DNA of 64,000 nt from Terriglobia bacterium. GTDB taxonomy: Bacteria; Acidobacteriota; Terriglobia; Bryobacterales; Bryobacteraceae. A program made the translations under genes and the position numbers. The notes below the pieces were generated by a model that did no database searches, was not told where the DNA came from, and saw nothing but the letters and a program-made list of their open reading frames with translations. The DNA is taken from positions 1 to 64,000 of the forward strand of contig JAIQFK010000007.1 in NCBI GenBank assembly GCA_020073305.1, given 5' to 3'. Below, one piece after another: positions 33,669-42,076 of this stretch; positions within the stretch are counted from its first letter, which is position 1, and each line of letters begins with the position of its first letter.

Positions 33669-34868
33669 TTACTTTTGTGCCATGGCTCGCAGGGCGGCGA
33701 CCCGAGGTTCGCGCGACTTGGGGCTGTCGAGGCTGAATGAGCGGGCATCGCCCAGCTCGTTGCAGACGTACTCTTGCGTGCGCTCCACCGTCTTCTTGAG
33801 AGCGGCATTTTTGGCCACAAAAGACACCCAGACGATAGACTCCGTCGCCGTGTCAAACTCCCACAGGCCGGCCAGGCGGCCTCGGTCGACAATCGCGTGG
33901 CTGTAAAGATCGGAAATCCCCCCGAGTTCTGCTTTGCCCTTTTCCACGGGCACTTTGCGCGCCAGATCGGCGCCGTCAAGCAAGCCTTTCACGTCGCGGC
34001 GCAGCAGGAAAAGTCCATCCAGGCTGCTCACCAGCGCGTATTGCGGCTCTTTGGGGATGCGGAAATCTTCCCAGGCGTCGCGGTCGTCCGGCATCAACAG
34101 CCGCTCGTCACCTTTGGCCAGTGGCTCGAGTTTCAGCGGCTCAATGGCGGCCCTGGCGGCCTTTACTCCCAGCCCCGAAAACCACTGGAACTCAGCCAAG
34201 ATCGCCGGGCCGATCCACGCGAAGTGCCGTCGCGCCAGTTCTGTATTGGCTTCTTCGGTCGATAATTTAAACTCACTCAGCGGATTGGGGCGCCAGACTG
34301 CATAGCGGTAACGCTGCTGGTCCAGACGGCCGTTGGTAGGGACTCGCCGGATCTCGCCTTCGGCCTGCAGCCGGCCCAGCGCAACCGGCAGGGTGGTCGT
34401 GAGACCCTTCCGTTTTCCTTCCTCGCCGAGGTTGCGCACCGCCGGGCCCAGGGTATCACGCAGCTCGCTGGGTTCGAGCGGAGACTTGGCGAGGGCTGCC
34501 ACCACCGCATCGCACAGTTTGGCGATCTCGCGTTCGCTCACACCCAGCTTGGCCGCCAACTTCATTTCGTCCCCGAAGTTCTGGCCGGCTTTGAGCGCGA
34601 GCGCGAAGTCGGACGCAGGCACGACGTAAGTGCAGCCGCGCGCACTGGGCAACTCATGGATGTCCAGATTCCGCACGGCGGCGTCGGCCGCCTCACGCCC
34701 GATTCCCGCGCGAGAGAACAAGGTGAGATAGGGCCCGGCGCCCGCTACGGACCGCGCCCAGCCCGTTCTCGCCAGGACCGAAGATGCCGTCGCGCCCGCT
34801 AGCCGGCCATCAAGCCCTTGTTTGTGGGACCACCAGGCCCGCAGCTTCGCATCGTCTGCCGAACTCAT
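33669..34868 (-). CDS. Winged-helix protein, AlkZ/YcaQ-like
   Basis: A cytoplasmic protein of 399 residues with the features of the winged-helix DNA-binding family that includes the AlkZ/YcaQ DNA glycosylases. It opens with LRAWWSHKQGL, has a winged-helix region (SERE...LRDTLGPAVRNLG, about residues 130-170), an RRVPTNGRLDQQRYRYAVW strand region and a C-terminal region with GLWEFDTATESIVWVSF. The family's catalytic Gln motif cannot be confirmed by eye, so DNA glycosylase activity on crosslinks or alkylated bases is only a possibility. The ATG at 34868 is chosen because it heads the first conserved segment. Confidence 0.8.
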   Translation of the reverse strand: MSSADDAKLRAWWSHKQGLDGRLAGATASSVLARTGWARSVAGAGPYLTLFSRAGIGREAADAAVRNLDIHELPSARGCTYVVPASDFALALKAGQNFGDEMKLAAKLGVSEREIAKLCDAVVAALAKSPLEPSELRDTLGPAVRNLGEEGKRKGLTTTLPVALGRLQAEGEIRRVPTNGRLDQQRYRYAVWRPNPLSEFKLSTEEANTELARRHFAWIGPAILAEFQWFSGLGVKAARAAIEPLKLEPLAKGDERLLMPDDRDAWEDFRIPKEPQYALVSSLDGLFLLRRDVKGLLDGADLARKVPVEKGKAELGGISDLYSHAIVDRGRLAGLWEFDTATESIVWVSFVAKNAALKKTVERTQEYVCNELGDARSFSLDSPKSREPRVAALRAMAQK

Positions 34869-34979
34869 GGAATCAGATTGCCACGAAACTCGCGTTCACG
34901 CTTCTTGAAAATTGCTGTGTTGGGGCCGAATGCGCGGGCTTGCTAACGGCCTCCTGGAATTCGCGGTATAGCTAGGAGC

Positions 34980-35831
34980 ATGTCGACGCGACTGCTTATC
35001 TTCGCCATCGCTGCTGCCGCCATTGGCAGGCCGCAGGCTCCATCCGTAAACGCGGTTCTCAGCCAGATTCGATCGCACCACCAGGGAATCGCCATCTGGT
35101 GGGTTGGCAACGCCGGCTGGCTTATCAAGTCGGACAACCTGCTCATCAGCACCGATCTCGATCTGAGCGATGAGGAGAAGGTTCAGCCGCCGCCGATCAC
35201 CGCCGAGGAACTGGCCGCGGAACTCGATGTCGCGTTTGTGTCGCACCATCATGGCGACCACTGCAATGTTCCAACTATCCGGATGCTGGCACAACGTGGA
35301 AAGTGCATCTTTGTGCTTCCCCAGCCGTGCCTCAAAGAAGTGGCTGCGGTTGGCATTCCGAAGGAACGGATCATCGTTCCCGAACCGCTGCACCCCTTCG
35401 ATATCAAGGGCATCCACGTCGAGCCCATCCACGCCATTCACGGCAATCAGGAGTTCACCGTGCTCACCCGCGAGCCGGACTTTGTGGAAAAGATTGCGCA
35501 CAATTGCGGATACGTGCTCAACATCCAGGGGAAGCGTTTCCTGCATCCCGGCGACTCGGTGCTCACCGAGGAGCACCTCAGCTTGCAGAACATCGATGTG
35601 CTGTTCGTTTCACCCACCGTTCACAACATGTACACGGACCGGTCCATGATTCTCATCAACCATCTCCAGCCCGCCTACATCTTCCCTCAGCATTTCGGAA
35701 CCTACCAGGAGACCGAAGCCGAAGCGTTCTGGATGCACGGCTATCCCGATGAGCTGAAACTGCGGCTCTCAGCGGAACTCCAGAAGCGCTATCACAAGCT
35801 GAAACTGGGAGAGAGGTTCGTGATTCGGTGA
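34980..35831 (+). CDS. Exported MBL-fold metallo-hydrolase
   Basis: A protein of 283 residues with a signal-like N-terminus (RLLIFAIAAAAIGRPQA). The metal motif HxHxDH is at H89-H91-D93-H94, and later metal residues are in FLHPGDS and FPQHFG. The layout resembles the UlaG/Zn-dependent subset of metallo-beta-lactamase-fold hydrolases. The substrate is unknown; lactones, phosphodiesters and beta-lactams are all possible for the fold. An AGGAG (34974-34978) lies only one base before the ATG, too close for a normal ribosome site, but no later ATG is available. Confidence 0.88.
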   Translation: MSTRLLIFAIAAAAIGRPQAPSVNAVLSQIRSHHQGIAIWWVGNAGWLIKSDNLLISTDLDLSDEEKVQPPPITAEELAAELDVAFVSHHHGDHCNVPTIRMLAQRGKCIFVLPQPCLKEVAAVGIPKERIIVPEPLHPFDIKGIHVEPIHAIHGNQEFTVLTREPDFVEKIAHNCGYVLNIQGKRFLHPGDSVLTEEHLSLQNIDVLFVSPTVHNMYTDRSMILINHLQPAYIFPQHFGTYQETEAEAFWMHGYPDELKLRLSAELQKRYHKLKLGERFVIR

Positions 35832-35899
35832 GCGTAGTGGATTTGCATCATGCGCGGCTTAGCACGGGCGCGTGTGCCAGATTCCGCAAATTGCTGAGC

Positions 35900-36436
35900 C
35901 TAAACCCGGTGCCACTCGTGAAACGAGAGCCGGATCTGCTCTTGTTCCACTTCTTCAAATTCACGCGCCAGCCGCTCCATGTCTTGCTGGTCGAGCAGTG
36001 TTCGAGCCACGTTGAAGACGCCGTGTTCCTCTTTCCGCATGTGTTCGCGTGTGAACGCGACGTGGACTCTAACCTCCGAAAGAAGCTGGGTTAAAGCGCC
36101 GGGATCCCCCTTTTGTGCCGCCTCCAGGTGCGTGCGGATGGCGGCAAGGTGGTTGCGGGCGGTCTGATGCTCGGCCATTAGTTTGCCGAGAGGGCCGTTT
36201 TCGAGCGGCACGCCCTTTTCCCAAAGCAGCGGGAACAGGCGCTCCTCTTCTTTAATGAGGTGCCAGTGATGGGTGAAGTTCGTCAGGAAGTCCAGCGCCT
36301 GCCGGAAAGACTCCATTGGAAATGGTTGGCCGTCAAGGTGTTGCATCTCGAGGTCCAAGGCGTTCAGCACCACGCCCAAAACCCGGTGTTCCTTGATCAG
36401 CGCCTGCAAAGGCCCGGCATCACCCATATAACCCAT
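35900..36436 (-). CDS. Hemerythrin-domain protein
   Basis: A protein of 178 residues from ATG 36436 (internal ATG at 36427 is also possible). The four-helix bundle ligand pattern is visible: LIKEHRVLG, THHWHLIKEEERLFPLL, AEHQTARNHL and the FTREHMRKEEHGVF segment. Such proteins bind a di-iron centre that senses or carries oxygen, or damages or repairs iron-sulfur proteins. The C-terminus (EVEQEQIRLSFHEWHRV) is acidic. It is divergent from the polysaccharide deacetylase gene, 59 bp apart. Confidence 0.85.
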   Translation of the reverse strand: MGYMGDAGPLQALIKEHRVLGVVLNALDLEMQHLDGQPFPMESFRQALDFLTNFTHHWHLIKEEERLFPLLWEKGVPLENGPLGKLMAEHQTARNHLAAIRTHLEAAQKGDPGALTQLLSEVRVHVAFTREHMRKEEHGVFNVARTLLDQQDMERLAREFEEVEQEQIRLSFHEWHRV

Positions 36437-36495
36437 TACCCCGCCCGACAACAAGCACGCAAACTGCCGCGGCCGGGTGTGAGAAAATCAGCCTG

Positions 36496-37527
36496 GTGAT
36501 TCGCGCTCTAGTCTTTCTTCTCGGCGGCCTTTGTGCGGCTGAGACTAGCGCTCTTTTAAAGGTGACTCCGTGGCCGGGTGATCGAGCCGCTGCCATTTCT
36601 CTCACGTTCGATGACGCGATGGAGACCCATCTCGACAACGTGGGTCCTATTCTCAAGAAGCACAGCCTTCGCGGAACGTTCTTCGTTACGACGGGCGTTG
36701 CAGCCTGGCGCAAACGCCTCGCGGAATGGCAGCGGCTTGCGGCCGAGGGCCACGAGATCGGCGGCCACACGGTCAATCATCCCTGCCTGCTCGAGCGGAT
36801 CGAGCCGCATGCACAAGACTACACTCCGCAAATGATGGAAGCCGAAGTCCGGGACAGCGCACAGACGATCCTCCGCGAAATCCCCGGTCAACATGGCCTG
36901 ACGTTCGCCTACCCCTGCGGCAATATGAGTTTCGGTCCTCCCGTGGACCAGACCCGCAACGCGGCTCTTTATCAACGCTACATCTCGGAGCATTTCTTCG
37001 CCGCCCGGAGTTACGGATGGGCCGGAACCGTTGTGCCGGATGAACTGAGCGTGTTGAGCGTGCCCGACCTTGGGTTTACCGCTGGCCACGATTTTCGCGG
37101 ACTACTCGCCATGGCCGATCCCGCCTTGCGCAATCACCGCTGGGGTGTCTTTACGTTCCATGGCGTGGGAGGCCAGTGGCTGTCGGTAACTACGGAAGCC
37201 TTGGACGAGCTGGCTTCATACCTTGCCCGGCATCCGGAGATTTGGACCGCGGCGTTCGGCGACGTCGTTCGGTACATCCAGGAGAGCAAGGCGCTGGGCA
37301 TTCATCAGGCTGAGTCCACCGATCATCAGATTCAATTCGAGCTGACTTGGCCCCTCGATGCGCAGACCTTCTACCTGCCCCTCACGCTTCAGTGGCAACT
37401 GCCCGGCGGCTGGACATCCTGCTCGGCCTCTGCTGAGGGAAAACCACTGGCGGTCAAAGGCAGCAGTGGCGCGGTGCTTTTCGATGTGCCCGCGCAAACC
37501 AGGTCGCTCCGGATCGAGAAGAAATAG
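36496..37527 (+). CDS. Polysaccharide deacetylase, exported
   Basis: A protein of 343 residues with a GTG start at 36496 and a signal peptide (RALVFLLGGLCAAETSA). The NodB-type domain (about residues 25-200) has the TFDDAMETHLDNV opening, GHEIGGHTVNHPCL metal-binding histidines and a FAYPCGN region. The later GVFTFHGVGG carries another candidate catalytic His. The C-terminal 90 residues are a beta-rich extension. Such enzymes remove N- or O-acetyl groups from chitin, peptidoglycan or xylan; which applies here cannot be said. It is monocistronic. Confidence 0.88.
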   Translation: MIRALVFLLGGLCAAETSALLKVTPWPGDRAAAISLTFDDAMETHLDNVGPILKKHSLRGTFFVTTGVAAWRKRLAEWQRLAAEGHEIGGHTVNHPCLLERIEPHAQDYTPQMMEAEVRDSAQTILREIPGQHGLTFAYPCGNMSFGPPVDQTRNAALYQRYISEHFFAARSYGWAGTVVPDELSVLSVPDLGFTAGHDFRGLLAMADPALRNHRWGVFTFHGVGGQWLSVTTEALDELASYLARHPEIWTAAFGDVVRYIQESKALGIHQAESTDHQIQFELTWPLDAQTFYLPLTLQWQLPGGWTSCSASAEGKPLAVKGSSGAVLFDVPAQTRSLRIEKK

Positions 37528-37550
37528 TTTCTGGTGCGGCCGGCGAATCC

Positions 37551-38486
37551 CTACGCCGGCTTTTGCGCCGATTCCTCCAGCAGCTTCACCAGCGCGTGGA
37601 GCGTCTGATTCACCGGCGTCGGCACCCCGAGCTGCGCGCCTCTCCGGACCAGGTAACCGTTCAGCGCATCGATCTCGGTGCGGTTGCCGCGCGCGATGTC
37701 TTGAGCGGTCGACGAAGTGGCGCCGCTCATGGTTTCGGCCAGCTTCCATACGGCGTCCACCATATCGGCCTCGGGCAGGCGAACGCCAGACGCGCGAGCA
37801 ATGGCCACGGCCTCTTCGGTAACCTGCTTCATCAGTTCGCGCGTCCACGGATTCGCTACCAAGCGTGCGTACTTCGCGCGTCCCAACGCCGAGATCGCAT
37901 TGTAGGCACAGTTGATGATCATCTTGGTCCACAGGTCGCCCGCGATGTTGTTCGAAACGCGGCACGGCACGCCGGCGTGGGTGAACACGGCGGCGAGCGA
38001 TTCGAGATCGCGCCCGCCACCGAAGAAATCACCGATGATCAGATCGCCGCGACCCGAGTGTTTAACGCGGCCGGGTGCGGTCATCGCGACCGCCACGTAG
38101 ACCACAGCCGGCACGGCGTCGATGCCGGCCGCTGAGCGCATCCGCTCTACGTTGTCCACTCCGTTTTGAAGACTGACGACGGCGGCGCCGGGCGCCAGAT
38201 GCGCTGCAAGCGATTTCGCCGCATCTTCGGTGTCGAATGTCTTCACGCAAAAAAGCACGATGCCGGCTTGATGCGCGGCGTTTAAGTCAGTGGAAGCGGA
38301 AACGCGCACCTGCTGCTGGAAATGCAGGGTGTCGAGGAACAAGCCGTCGCGGGCGATGGCTTCGACATGATGGGGGCGTCCGATCAGCGTCACATCCGCG
38401 CCCGCACGCGCCAGCATTCCGCCGAAGTAACAGCCCACGGCGCCTGCGCCCATCACGGCGATCCGCGAACCAAGGTCGTGTGGCAC
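37551..38486 (-). CDS. 2-dehydropantoate 2-reductase-like protein
   Basis: A protein of 311 residues of the PanE/ApbA family. The N-terminal NADPH site is AVMGAGAVGCYFGGMLA. The C-terminal domain has the expected catalytic Lys in DLWTKMIINCAYNAISAL and the SSTAQDIARGNRTEIDALNGYL region that orients ketopantoate. The true enzyme makes pantoate for coenzyme A; many Acidobacteriota have several paralogues, so its substrate is not proven. It converges on the polysaccharide deacetylase gene and is 40 bp from the divergent antiporter gene. Confidence 0.88.
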   Translation of the reverse strand: MPHDLGSRIAVMGAGAVGCYFGGMLARAGADVTLIGRPHHVEAIARDGLFLDTLHFQQQVRVSASTDLNAAHQAGIVLFCVKTFDTEDAAKSLAAHLAPGAAVVSLQNGVDNVERMRSAAGIDAVPAVVYVAVAMTAPGRVKHSGRGDLIIGDFFGGGRDLESLAAVFTHAGVPCRVSNNIAGDLWTKMIINCAYNAISALGRAKYARLVANPWTRELMKQVTEEAVAIARASGVRLPEADMVDAVWKLAETMSGATSSTAQDIARGNRTEIDALNGYLVRRGAQLGVPTPVNQTLHALVKLLEESAQKPA

Positions 38487-38526
38487 AGTGCCAGTGTAAT
38501 CCGGCGGCGCAGACGGTGGATCGACT

Positions 38527-39951
38527 ATGATGCTGGTAATTATGAGGAAGCTGCCTCTGATCGCGGCCTACGTTCTTCTGGTGGGCGCGCCCGTGCTCAC
38601 GCTGGTCGCCGTCCTGCGATGGGGCGCCCGCCTCTCGGCACCGGCTTTGATCGACCGCTCGGGAAGCGTGGCGTCCAGTCCGAAGGCTGCAGCGGCGCCG
38701 GACATCTTCATCCTGGTCGCGCAGATCGCCGTCATCATTCTGGCAGCGAGAGCCATCGGCTATCTGTTTCGCAAACTCTCTCAACCGCAGGTGATCGGAG
38801 AGATGCTGGCGGGCGTCATGCTGGGTCCGTCGTTGCTCGGATGGCTCGCGCCGGGAGTTTCCGCGGCATTGTTCCCGGCTTCGAGCCTGGGGATGCTGAG
38901 CGCCATCAGCCAACTGGGCCTGGTGATTTACATGTTCCTGGTGGGATTGGAACTGAATGCCGCGGAGCTGCGCCGCTACGGGAAAGCCGCCATGCTGATC
39001 AGCCACGTGAGCATCGTGGTCCCGTTCGTACTGGCTGCCATGCTTTCGTTCTATCTGTATCCGCGGCTCTCCGAGAACGGCGTCAGCTTCATGAGCTTCG
39101 CTCTCTTCATGGGCGCCGCCATCGCCATCACCGCGTTTCCCGTGCTGGCGCGTATCCTGACCGACCAGCAATTGCTGACCACCAGCATGGGAACGGTCGC
39201 CATCACGTGCGCGGCGGTAGACGATGTAACGGGATGGTCGATCCTGGCTTACATCATGGTGCTCATCCGCGCTTCGCAATCGCCGAGGCCCATCTGGATG
39301 ACGCTCGCTGGCCTGGCGATCTTTCTCGCGATTATGATTTGGATTTTCCGGAAGCTGTTCGCAAAGCTCGAGCGCTACTTCGATCAGCACGGCGCGTTGC
39401 CCGATCATCTGCTGGCCCTGGTGATCGTCTTCGCTCTGGGTGCGGCACTCTGCACGGAAGCGCTGGGGCTGCATCTCCTGTTCGGAGCTTTCGTGGCCGG
39501 CGCCATCATGCCGAAGGACCGGCGCTTCGTGGCGTATCTGCTGGAGAAATTCGAAACGGTGGCGGTCCTGCTTCTGCTGCCCGTGTTCTTTGCCTTTACG
39601 GGGCTGCGCACGCGCATCGGCTTGGTCAATGGCGGCCAGATGTGGTTCTACTGCGCTCTGATCGTTGGAGTGGCGATTGTCGGAAAGGTGGGCGGCAGCG
39701 GTTTCGCGGCAAGGCTGGGCGGGATGAGCTGGCGCGATGCAACCGCGCTGGGCATCCTCATGAACACTCGCGGCCTCATGGAACTCGTAGTTCTCAACAT
39801 GGGTCTGGACATTAAGGTGATTTCTCCCGCCCTCTTCTCCATGATGGTGATCATGGCTCTGGTCACCACGTTCATGACCGCGCCGCTGCTCCAGTGGTTT
39901 TACCCCGCGCGGCTGCGGCAACAGGTCTCAGAGCCTGCCGTCCGCGCTTGA
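38527..39951 (+). CDS. CPA2-family cation/proton antiporter
   Basis: An inner-membrane protein of 474 residues with twelve or thirteen predicted helices. The N-terminus has an extra helix and a hydrophilic stretch (RSGSVASSPKAAAAPD) before the first transporter helix. The antiporter core shows the PQVIGEMLAGVMLGPSLLG motif, LGLVIYMFLVGLELNA and TAFPVLARILTDQQLL, with the conserved AVDDVTGWSILA double-Asp site for ion translocation. There is no C-terminal Trk/KTN domain, so it is not regulated by nucleotides in the manner of KefB/KefC. Exchange of Na+ or K+ for protons is likely. Confidence 0.92.
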   Translation: MMLVIMRKLPLIAAYVLLVGAPVLTLVAVLRWGARLSAPALIDRSGSVASSPKAAAAPDIFILVAQIAVIILAARAIGYLFRKLSQPQVIGEMLAGVMLGPSLLGWLAPGVSAALFPASSLGMLSAISQLGLVIYMFLVGLELNAAELRRYGKAAMLISHVSIVVPFVLAAMLSFYLYPRLSENGVSFMSFALFMGAAIAITAFPVLARILTDQQLLTTSMGTVAITCAAVDDVTGWSILAYIMVLIRASQSPRPIWMTLAGLAIFLAIMIWIFRKLFAKLERYFDQHGALPDHLLALVIVFALGAALCTEALGLHLLFGAFVAGAIMPKDRRFVAYLLEKFETVAVLLLLPVFFAFTGLRTRIGLVNGGQMWFYCALIVGVAIVGKVGGSGFAARLGGMSWRDATALGILMNTRGLMELVVLNMGLDIKVISPALFSMMVIMALVTTFMTAPLLQWFYPARLRQQVSEPAVRA

Positions 39952-39952
39952 T

Positions 39953-42076
39953 TCAGTTCGGGCGACTTGCCAGCGCTTCTTCCTTCGCGGCAAGCAGGAC
40001 GACGGGCATTCTCGGGAACGCGAACTTGCGGCCCAGTTCGTCGATCACGTTCACCTGGCACGTGTATTTTCCGGGCTTCTGGTCTTTGAGCGACGCCTGC
40101 AAACGAAGCGGGATCACGCTCTCGCGTTTGGAGTCCGGCCGGTTCACGCGCACCGCCTGAGTCTCGAGCACCTTGCGTTCTCCCTGGTAGAGCGCCAGGT
40201 CGGCGGCCACGCTGGCCACGCGGGTGTTGGCTGGCAGGTTCTCGGGAAGGGTCGGATCGTAGAGTTCGAGGTAGACGTACAAGTCCTGGCCCGGCCGGAA
40301 GACGCGAATCACGTTGGGCACCATCTTCTGGCCGGAACTATCGATCAGCGGATTCTGCTCCAGCAGCTTTTTGTTGTTCTTCACGCCGGCGGTTTGCCCT
40401 CCGCGCTGGTTGCTGAAGATCACGGAACTCAGGCGCAGCGCATTCCCGGACGCGAGGTCGGGGATGGTGAAGGGCGTTTCGAAGGTGCCCACCTTACCCT
40501 CGCCGTTCTCCCGGGCCACGAAACGCAGGGTGTACTTGCCGGGCGGAAGCGTCAGCCCGGTGTCGTATTGGATGTGTTTGCGGGTCACTTGCCCGGCGGT
40601 GGTCTCATCCAGCTTCAGCGGAATGGTGTCGCGGACGCTAGAGGCTACGCGGCCGCGGGCATCATGCACCTGAGCGGTGAAATCGAGCTCCGTGGCCTGC
40701 TTGGCTCCTTTGTTGCGAAACGCCAGCGCCGAGCCGGGAATCTCAACGGACACGGGCACGAAGTACTTGTTCTTATCGAGCCGGAAATAATCGATCTCAA
40801 CGGCTAGTGGCAGGTCGGTGATGGGATTCTCGCTTTCGAGAGCCTGCTGGAGCTGCGATTCTTTGTCGCTCTCGCGCATCTTAGCGAAGATGGTGGGAGC
40901 GAAGTAGCCTTTCCGGTAATCCAGCTTGGCTTTCAGCGTGGCGGCCTTGGGCGCGAGCTTCAACTGGATGCGCCGGTAGCGCCCGTCCTCCGCCGTATTC
41001 GTGCTGGAGTAGGTGAGGATGTAGTAGCTCTCGATGTCCTGCTGAACTTGCCGCATGCCCACGGTGAGATCGTTCGAATCGAGCAGCGCCTTGCCGCCCG
41101 TGTCGGACGCCAGCGTGAACAGCGTCTCCTGCTGGTTGTGGAAGCTGTCCCGCAAAGCGCGCTGGCCCCTGCCGCTGTACAGACTCGATCCAGCCGCTCC
41201 GGCTTGTGACGCGTCGCCTCCAGGCGCTGAAGCGGTGAGGCCCCGTGCGTCGATCGGGTAAAACGCGACGTTAGCGCGCACGGCTGTATTCACGGTGGCG
41301 CGTAGCTGCGATTGGTTGTCAACACCGGTCTTCTCCACGCCGCTGGAGAGGTAAACCAGCGCCTTCTTTTCCGGGAACTGGCTCAGGCGGCGGGCGGCAT
41401 CCTCGAGCGCGGACAGCTTGCGGTCAGTATTGAAGATGTTGAACTCGGTTTCATCGGCAACGAAGGCTCCGCTCTGATCCTCCGAATCGGCGCCCGTGTC
41501 CGCCATGGATGCCAGCTCGCTCGATTCGCCGATGTGGAATCCCTTGATCGTCGAAATGAGGAGATCGCGATCGTCGGTGAAGTCCTGGACCGTCTTGAGC
41601 ATGCTGCCGAAGACCATAATGGAGACCATGTCGCTGGCCGTCATCTGCGTGCCCAGGAACTTGATGGCGGCGTCTACTGCGCGAATCTGCTCCGGGGGCT
41701 GCATGGAGGAAAAGTCGAAGAACATCACGATCAGGCGGCGGTCTTGAAATTTCATTTGCTTGTCCGCGGGCGTGGCTTCAGGCGCGGGCTTGGGCTTCGC
41801 GGGCGTCGCGCTTCGCTCGATGAGCTGGCGGTCCGGCGTAGGCAGAGCTTTGCTTTCGAGATGCTGCAGATCGCAACTCAGCAGTGTCTGCGCCTTGCCG
41901 TCTTCAGAGAGCAGGAAGTCGTCCTTGGTGAGCGTGGTGACGGGCCTGCCGTTGGCGTCGGAGACGCGAACGTCGACCACCACCACGTTCGTCGTCGTAG
42001 AGAACGTGGCCCGGCGCGGAACGTCCGGCGTCTGCGCCAGAAGCGAAATGGCGGTCAAGAGCGCCAGGACTCTCAA
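39953..42076 (-). CDS. Secreted von Willebrand A-domain protein (acidobacterial type)
   Basis: A protein of 707 residues with a signal peptide (LALLTAISLLA). The mature N-terminus has a beta domain (VVDVRVSDANGRPVTTLTKDDFLLSEDG) typical of the TIGR03436-like group. The VWA domain (about residues 112-330) starts with LIVMFFDFSSMQP; the MIDAS motif is partly altered, DFSSM rather than DxSxS. A beta-rich region of about 360 residues completes the protein. The gene overlaps the end of the barrel gene by 4 bp (ATGA), so it is its co-translated partner. A role in surface adhesion or envelope assembly is inferred. Confidence 0.88.
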   Translation of the reverse strand: MRVLALLTAISLLAQTPDVPRRATFSTTTNVVVVDVRVSDANGRPVTTLTKDDFLLSEDGKAQTLLSCDLQHLESKALPTPDRQLIERSATPAKPKPAPEATPADKQMKFQDRRLIVMFFDFSSMQPPEQIRAVDAAIKFLGTQMTASDMVSIMVFGSMLKTVQDFTDDRDLLISTIKGFHIGESSELASMADTGADSEDQSGAFVADETEFNIFNTDRKLSALEDAARRLSQFPEKKALVYLSSGVEKTGVDNQSQLRATVNTAVRANVAFYPIDARGLTASAPGGDASQAGAAGSSLYSGRGQRALRDSFHNQQETLFTLASDTGGKALLDSNDLTVGMRQVQQDIESYYILTYSSTNTAEDGRYRRIQLKLAPKAATLKAKLDYRKGYFAPTIFAKMRESDKESQLQQALESENPITDLPLAVEIDYFRLDKNKYFVPVSVEIPGSALAFRNKGAKQATELDFTAQVHDARGRVASSVRDTIPLKLDETTAGQVTRKHIQYDTGLTLPPGKYTLRFVARENGEGKVGTFETPFTIPDLASGNALRLSSVIFSNQRGGQTAGVKNNKKLLEQNPLIDSSGQKMVPNVIRVFRPGQDLYVYLELYDPTLPENLPANTRVASVAADLALYQGERKVLETQAVRVNRPDSKRESVIPLRLQASLKDQKPGKYTCQVNVIDELGRKFAFPRMPVVLLAAKEEALASRPN

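Noticed and set aside
38287-39921. Long open frame on the minus strand opposite the antiporter gene
   Set aside because: It is antisense to a clear CPA2 antiporter, and its composition is rich in His, Gln, Asp and Arg, as expected of an out-of-frame translation of GC-rich membrane-protein code.
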